Below are positions 60,030-64,000 of a stretch of DNA of 64,000 nucleotides, piece by piece. The first letter of the stretch is position 1, and the number at the start of each line of letters is the position of its first letter. The stretch comes from Echinicola arenosa (GTDB lineage: Bacteria; Bacteroidota; Bacteroidia; Cytophagales; Cyclobacteriaceae): the NCBI RefSeq assembly GCF_014841125.1, contig NZ_JACYTQ010000002.1, positions 682,001-746,000 on the forward strand, in the 5' to 3' direction. Made by a program: the position numbers and the translations under genes. Below the pieces are notes generated by a model. It ran no database searches. It was given only the letters and a program-made list of their open reading frames with translations, and had not been told where the DNA came from.

Positions 60030-61400
60030 TCAATAAACGTTGTCCCTGTTGAATCCCAGTTCACGTATTGTTTTGGCCACTATGGTCATATCCATCCACA
60101 TTGACCAATTCTGAATATAAAAATAATCCAAACGCACCCTTGACCTAATTTGGTAGGGACGGATAATTTCCCCCCTGTAACCTTTAACCTGTGCTAGTCC
60201 AGTAATACCGGGCTTGATTTTATGGCGGGCATTGTATTTCTCTATCTGCGTACGAAATGTCTCATTCATCGGTACCGTGTGAGGCCTAGGTCCTACGATG
60301 GACATATCTCCGATCAGTACATTTAAGAACTGGGGCATTTCATCCAATGAGGTGCTTCGCAAAAAGGTTCCTATTTGGGTGACGCGTGGATCATTTTTGG
60401 TGGCCTGCAAAGTGTCAGCATAATCATTGGGAGTCATTGATCTGAACTTTAAACACTTAAAAACCTTATTATTTTCTCCATTCCTTAATTGGATAAAGAA
60501 TATCGGCCCTTTTGACTCCAGTTTGATCAATAGTCCCACCAAAGGAATCATCCAACTCAGAACAAATACAGTAATGAACAAAGAAAATAAGATATCAAAA
60601 GCCCTTTTACTCACTCTGTTAATGGCATTATCCAAAGGTATCGCATTGACATTGATGACAAAAAAGTCACCATATTTGGAAAAGGATAGTTTCTTCTCAA
60701 GCTGAAGGTTACCTCCAGGAATCACCTTTACCTTAATGTAATTTTCATCAGCATAATGGATGATCTTTTTCATGGTGGGCAGGTCTAACCTTTCATTGAT
60801 ATAAATCAAATCCAAATCCATACCCCTTACTTCCCTAAAAAAGTCAGTCAAGCCCCCCCGTGTCTCTACACAAGTACTCGTATCATCATAGTAACCCAAA
60901 AAGTTGATTCCAAAATCCTTTCTGCTTTGGAAAACCTTAGCCAGTTTATAACTGGTTCCTCCTTTTCCAATGATCACCGCATTTCTATAGTTTCCACCTT
61001 TAGAACGATATTGCTTAAGGGCAATATGAACGGAAACCCTGTAAACACTGAGCAAAAACATCATGCTTCCTGCATTGACCAACAAAAATAACCTGCTCAA
61101 ATGGTAAGCCTGAAAGGCAATCCACAAAACCGAAATAATGGAAAAAAACCAGAGTATTGAACCGAATAACTTCTGAATGGTAAATAGGTAATCTGTTGTT
61201 CTTCCAACTTTGTAGTCCTTTCTGAACGTAACTAAGACCAACCAGATCACAAGATACAACCCATAAAGAGAAGAGTTCATGTCACTGATGGTAACATATC
61301 TTGACACAACCCCATGTGTCATCAGCAATGATATCCCAATTACTAAAATATCGCCCAGAAGAAATAACCAAGGAAAGTATTTGTAAAACCGTCTCGCCAT
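60030..61400 (-). CDS. Undecaprenyl-phosphate sugar phosphotransferase (exopolysaccharide-initiating)
   Basis: 456 residues. Four N-terminal membrane helices (about 10-140), a Rossmann-like middle (VIIGKGGTSYKLAKVF), a membrane helix (LFSLFITVFVLSWMIPLVGL) and the bacterial sugar transferase core at about 265-456: KFRSMTPNDYADTLQATKND, GTFLRSTSLDEMPQFLNVL and GDMSIVGPRPHTVPMN, then GITGLAQVKGYRGE. This is the WcaJ/WbaP-type enzyme that starts an exopolysaccharide or O-antigen repeat by moving a sugar-1-phosphate to undecaprenyl phosphate. It stands at the head of a pair with a methyltransferase; no other polysaccharide gene lies in the window. Confidence 0.93.
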   Translation of the reverse strand: MARRFYKYFPWLFLLGDILVIGISLLMTHGVVSRYVTISDMNSSLYGLYLVIWLVLVTFRKDYKVGRTTDYLFTIQKLFGSILWFFSIISVLWIAFQAYHLSRLFLLVNAGSMMFLLSVYRVSVHIALKQYRSKGGNYRNAVIIGKGGTSYKLAKVFQSRKDFGINFLGYYDDTSTCVETRGGLTDFFREVRGMDLDLIYINERLDLPTMKKIIHYADENYIKVKVIPGGNLQLEKKLSFSKYGDFFVINVNAIPLDNAINRVSKRAFDILFSLFITVFVLSWMIPLVGLLIKLESKGPIFFIQLRNGENNKVFKCLKFRSMTPNDYADTLQATKNDPRVTQIGTFLRSTSLDEMPQFLNVLIGDMSIVGPRPHTVPMNETFRTQIEKYNARHKIKPGITGLAQVKGYRGEIIRPYQIRSRVRLDYFYIQNWSMWMDMTIVAKTIRELGFNRDNVY

Positions 61401-61941
61401 AAAAATGATACTATATACTATGTCACTTAACGCTACAGCAATTTAAATACCATGTTCTTTTCGTTGTAAAAAATTGCTTAGGCTCTTGATGAAATAATTT
61501 TCCTTAAATTTTAATTAAGGTACAGTAAAATTATAAAATTTTATCTTTTATTCATCATTAAATATCTGTTAATATATAGTTGTAAGCCTTGCGCTATCAA
61601 AATTTATTGCACATACAGTCAGATTTGTCAAAAATGACAGAAGCACATCCGAGCTCACACACTTTTCACTTTCTCATATTATTTTCGCAAGTAGGTTAAT
61701 GAATGCAAGGCGGAGACGATTACACAAATTGTCCATCTATGACAGCATCTTTCTTGTTCCAGTAAAAAAACAAGTATTCTCCTTTTTCAAACCAAATGAC
61801 TTAAAGCACAGTAAAACAACATAAACAAACCTACATTTCATCAACACAACAGCCTGTTAACCTGAGTCATTTCATCTACGCCTCTCATCAAAAAAGCCCA
61901 AGATTTCATCTCTAACAGAACGAATTCTAATCTTTTTCCGT

Positions 61942-61949
61942 TAGTTTTG
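61942..61949 (+). promoter_or_regulatory. -7 box of feoAB
   Basis: TAGTTTTG matches TAnnTTTG. The transcription start would be near 61956, directly in front of or inside the palindrome at 61957-61971. No -33 TTG at the right distance. Confidence 0.5.
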
Positions 61950-61956
61950 CAACAAT

Positions 61957-61971
61957 TTAGATTTAATCTAA
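61957..61971. promoter_or_regulatory. Predicted iron-dependent operator (TTAGATT-T-AATCTAA) of feoAB
   Basis: A perfect 15-bp palindrome, 8 bp downstream of the -7 box and 8 bp upstream of the feoA ATG. TTAG/CTAA outer bases are those of DtxR/IdeR-type sites. The position across the start point fits repression by an iron-loaded regulator. Confidence 0.55.
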
Positions 61972-61979
61972 CTTCAACT

Positions 61980-62207
61980 ATGAGTACGGCTGATCAATTA
62001 GAGCAAGGAAAGATGGCAGTAATCCAGCAAATTATGCCAAGCGAGCTTACCCTTCACTTAATGGAGATGGGTTTCCTGCCGGGAAAACGCATTTCTCTTT
62101 TGCAAAGAGCTCCGCTAAAAGACCCTTTGGCTTTTAAGCTGGAAAATACAGTGATAGCCTTAAGAAAAGCTGAAGCCCAGCTGATCCAAGTGACATTAGA
62201 AAATTGA
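61980..62207 (+). CDS. feoA: Ferrous iron transport protein A
   Basis: 75 residues from the ATG at 61980 (MSTADQLEQGKMAVIQQIMP); upstream in-frame codons would run through the promoter. It has the FeoA SH3-like pattern: LTLHLMEMGFLPGKRISLLQ and DPLAFKLENTVIALRKAEAQ. FeoA is needed for FeoB-dependent Fe(II) uptake, probably by interacting with the FeoB domain. FeoB starts 7 bp later. Confidence 0.95.
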   Translation: MSTADQLEQGKMAVIQQIMPSELTLHLMEMGFLPGKRISLLQRAPLKDPLAFKLENTVIALRKAEAQLIQVTLEN

Positions 62208-62214
62208 TCCTTTT

Positions 62215-64000
62215 ATGCCAGAAGTACTTACACCTGCCCAACAGTCCACATTTACCGTTGCATTGATCGGAAATCCCAATGTAGGTAAAACAACCATCTT
62301 TAATAGGTTGACGGGATTGCGTCAGAAAGTAGGAAATTACCCTGGAGTAACGGTCGACAAGAGGTTTGCCAATGTTAAAATCGGAGAACAGGAAGCTACT
62401 ATTCTTGATCTACCGGGAACTTATAGTATTTACCCTAATTCGGAGGATGAAGTAATCGTCCATAGGGTGCTCAACGGCCTTGATCAAGGTAATAGGCCAG
62501 ATTTTGTACTGGCAGTTGTGGATATGTCCAGCATGGAAAGGGGGCTCTTTCTGATCACTCAAATTATGGATTTGGGACTGCCTATGGCCATCGTATTGAA
62601 CATGGAAGATACTGCTGAAGAACAAGGCATAAAAGTAAAGACACATGCTCTTTACAGGTCTTTAGGCGTACCGATCATCCAATCCAATGCCCGCAGTAAT
62701 AAGGGAATAGATGGGATACTTGACCTGATTGGACAAAAGATGTTTGAGAAACCTCAGTCTTTTTTAAACATTGAAGACCTTTTACCTCATGAACTTTCTT
62801 CTGCCGTTCAAGAAAAATTTGGATTGGAAAACAGTTATCAAGCTTATCAATTGATACGGTTCCATCAAAGTGAGCCATTAATTGATCATAACGACAAACT
62901 TTGGTTGGAGCATCAGTTATCTAAGGTTGAATACGACATCAAAAAGACTCAATTGGAAGAAACACAGCAAAGATATGCTGGCATTCAACAAGTCCTGTCT
63001 TCGGCAATTGAAAAAACCGATATTCAAAGAAAGAGATTAACTGACAAGCTAGATAGCGTATTCCTTCATAAAATAGGAGGCTATGGGATCTTCATAGGTA
63101 TATTATTGGTGATCTTTCAGGCTGTTTTTGCTTGGTCAGCCATGCCTATGGACCTTATAGATGGTTTCTTTGCTACACTCAGTGCCGCAGTAGCTAACCT
63201 CTTGCCTGCAGGAGTTTTGACTGACCTGATTACTGAAGGGATAATTCCTGGGATTGGTGGTGTGGTTATCTTTATCCCTCAAATTGCCCTACTATTTGCC
63301 TTTTTGGGAATTCTTGAAGATACTGGCTATATGTCACGGGTAGTGTTCTTAATGGATAGGATCATGAGACCTTTTGGGCTCAATGGTAAAAGCGTAGTTC
63401 CTTTGATATCGGGTATTGCCTGCGCAATCCCTGGGATAATGGCTACACGTAATATCGGCAACTGGAAGGACAGGTTAATCACCATCATGGTTACTCCATT
63501 GATGAGCTGTTCTGCAAGATTGCCTGTTTATGTGATTTTGATAGGCATTGCTGTTCCAGAATCTTATGTGGGTCCATTTAACCTCCAAGCGATAGCGCTA
63601 TTGGGGATGTACTTATTGGGAATAATAGCGGTGCTTTTCACCTCTTGGATTTTGAAACTGGCCTTAAAATTCAAAGAAAAGAGCTATCTAATGGTGGAAA
63701 TGCCATTATATAGACTTCCAAGGTGGAAAGATGTATTGATCACCATGTACTCCAAGTCCAAGACTTTCGTATTTGCCGCTGGAAAGGTGATTTTGACCAT
63801 TTCAGTAATTCTATGGGTATTGGCTTCCTATGGACCATCCAGTGTCCGTGAAGAATCCATCGCCAAGGTTGAAGTTCCCGCTGAGAATGCTGCTCAAGAA
63901 GATTTGGACCTTTATGAGAGCCAACTTGCATCTGCGGAGTTAGAATCATCGTACATAGGAATAATGGGTAAGTTCATTGAACCGACCATCAGACCTTTAG
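62215..64000 (+). CDS. feoB: Ferrous iron transport protein B (partial, 3' end outside window)
   Basis: The first 595 residues are present. N-terminal GTPase domain: G1 GNPNVGKTTIFN, G2 near YPGVTV, G3 DLPGTYSI, G4 NMED (in place of the common NxxD) about residue 130; a GDI-like helical segment to about 280; then the membrane part with VFIPQIALLFAFLG-type helices (GGVVIFIPQIALLFAFLGIL), LISGIACAIPGIMATRNI, and several further helices. FeoB drives Fe(II) import across the inner membrane and is expressed under iron limitation or low oxygen. In one operon with feoA. Confidence 0.96.
   Translation, partial: MPEVLTPAQQSTFTVALIGNPNVGKTTIFNRLTGLRQKVGNYPGVTVDKRFANVKIGEQEATILDLPGTYSIYPNSEDEVIVHRVLNGLDQGNRPDFVLAVVDMSSMERGLFLITQIMDLGLPMAIVLNMEDTAEEQGIKVKTHALYRSLGVPIIQSNARSNKGIDGILDLIGQKMFEKPQSFLNIEDLLPHELSSAVQEKFGLENSYQAYQLIRFHQSEPLIDHNDKLWLEHQLSKVEYDIKKTQLEETQQRYAGIQQVLSSAIEKTDIQRKRLTDKLDSVFLHKIGGYGIFIGILLVIFQAVFAWSAMPMDLIDGFFATLSAAVANLLPAGVLTDLITEGIIPGIGGVVIFIPQIALLFAFLGILEDTGYMSRVVFLMDRIMRPFGLNGKSVVPLISGIACAIPGIMATRNIGNWKDRLITIMVTPLMSCSARLPVYVILIGIAVPESYVGPFNLQAIALLGMYLLGIIAVLFTSWILKLALKFKEKSYLMVEMPLYRLPRWKDVLITMYSKSKTFVFAAGKVILTISVILWVLASYGPSSVREESIAKVEVPAENAAQEDLDLYESQLASAELESSYIGIMGKFIEPTIRPL

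Larger units (their letters stand above)
61401..61979. other. Divergent intergenic region, 579 bp
   Basis: Between the sugar transferase (minus) and feoA (plus). Contains small inverted repeats (CCTTAA-N7-TTAAGG at 61502-61520; TGTCA-AAAA-TGACA at 61626-61639), and at the feoA end a -7 box and palindrome listed separately. No gene is supported here. Confidence 0.5.

Noticed and set aside
1-64000. Search for insertion sequences, integrases, prophage genes, toxin-antitoxin pairs and defence islands
   Set aside because: None recognised; no transposase, integrase, Cas, restriction enzyme or toxin-like pair among the translated frames.

Overview
This window comes from a marine- or soil-type member of the Bacteroidota, most likely a Cyclobacteriaceae-like cytophagale (relatives of Algoriphagus, Echinicola, Cyclobacterium). 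The evidence is a gliding-motility/type IX secretion (T9SS) cassette, a TonB receptor with an N-terminal carboxypeptidase-regulatory domain, promoters with the phylum's TAnnTTTG -7 box, an S16 protein with a long acidic tail, a SecA without the usual C-terminal zinc finger, and AT-rich DNA with almost no Shine-Dalgarno signal. It is chromosomal and mostly housekeeping. I saw no insertion sequence, prophage, integrase or CRISPR array. Both ends cut through genes: a TonB-dependent receptor on the left and feoB on the right.

Layout. 1-4.8 kb: TonB receptor, YhhN-family membrane protein, two thioredoxin-fold proteins. 4.8-8.2 kb: aspS and an M23 envelope peptidase. 8.2-15.0 kb: a minus-strand T9SS cassette (large DUF11-repeat surface protein with a gliding-motility C-terminal domain, PorP/SprF-like barrel, tandem-OmpA lipid-to-wall linker). 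15.6-20.7 kb: aldehyde dehydrogenase, then DUF6702, HupE/UreJ and an M1 peptidase. 20.7-25.3 kb: secreted EEP-family hydrolase, glnK-amt nitrogen operon, sugar nucleotidyltransferase, DoxX. 25.3-29.4 kb: a kynurenine-pathway operon (3-hydroxyanthranilate dioxygenase, kynureninase, kynurenine monooxygenase) facing a degenerate thiamine-pyrophosphokinase-like protein. 29.4-34.2 kb: heme protein, prfA, GNAT, prmC and a lipoprotein built from 26-residue HEAT/LRV-like tandem repeats. 34.7-38 kb: secreted protein and a GMC oxidoreductase with its small subunit. 38.1-40.5 kb: creD, a winged-helix regulator and a membrane protein, with one shared palindrome in front of both transcription units. 40.6-43.1 kb: P1 peptidase, NTP pyrophosphohydrolase, exported superoxide dismutase. 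43.3-50.2 kb: dapF, secA, SPOR lipoprotein, M20 amidohydrolase, S1/P1 nuclease. 50.2-53.9 kb: a DJ-1/AraC regulator divergent from a six-gene cassette of small enzymes (VOC, VOC, DoxX, DinB, NTF2-like, VOC). 54-57.5 kb: orphan lipoprotein, tRNA-Arg(CCT), rpsP-rimM-trmD-rplS. 57.5-64 kb: 2H phosphoesterase, universal stress protein, an exopolysaccharide-initiating transferase with a methyltransferase, and feoAB behind a DtxR-like palindrome.

How the parts fit. Several blocks are classical: P-II with its ammonium channel, the translation block rpsP-rimM-trmD-rplS, RF1 with its methyltransferase PrmC close by, kynurenine to quinolinate precursor, and ferrous iron uptake. The most promising less-described signals are the creD/regulator/membrane-protein module with its repeated TACTTTG-N5-CAAAGTA operator, the tandem-repeat lipoprotein with a 156-bp DNA period, the small-enzyme cassette under a GlxA-type regulator, the split DUF6702/HupE pair beside an M1 peptidase, and a prfA terminator hairpin that holds the gene's own UAG stop codon in its loop. 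All functions are inferred from reading the sequence; no database search was run.
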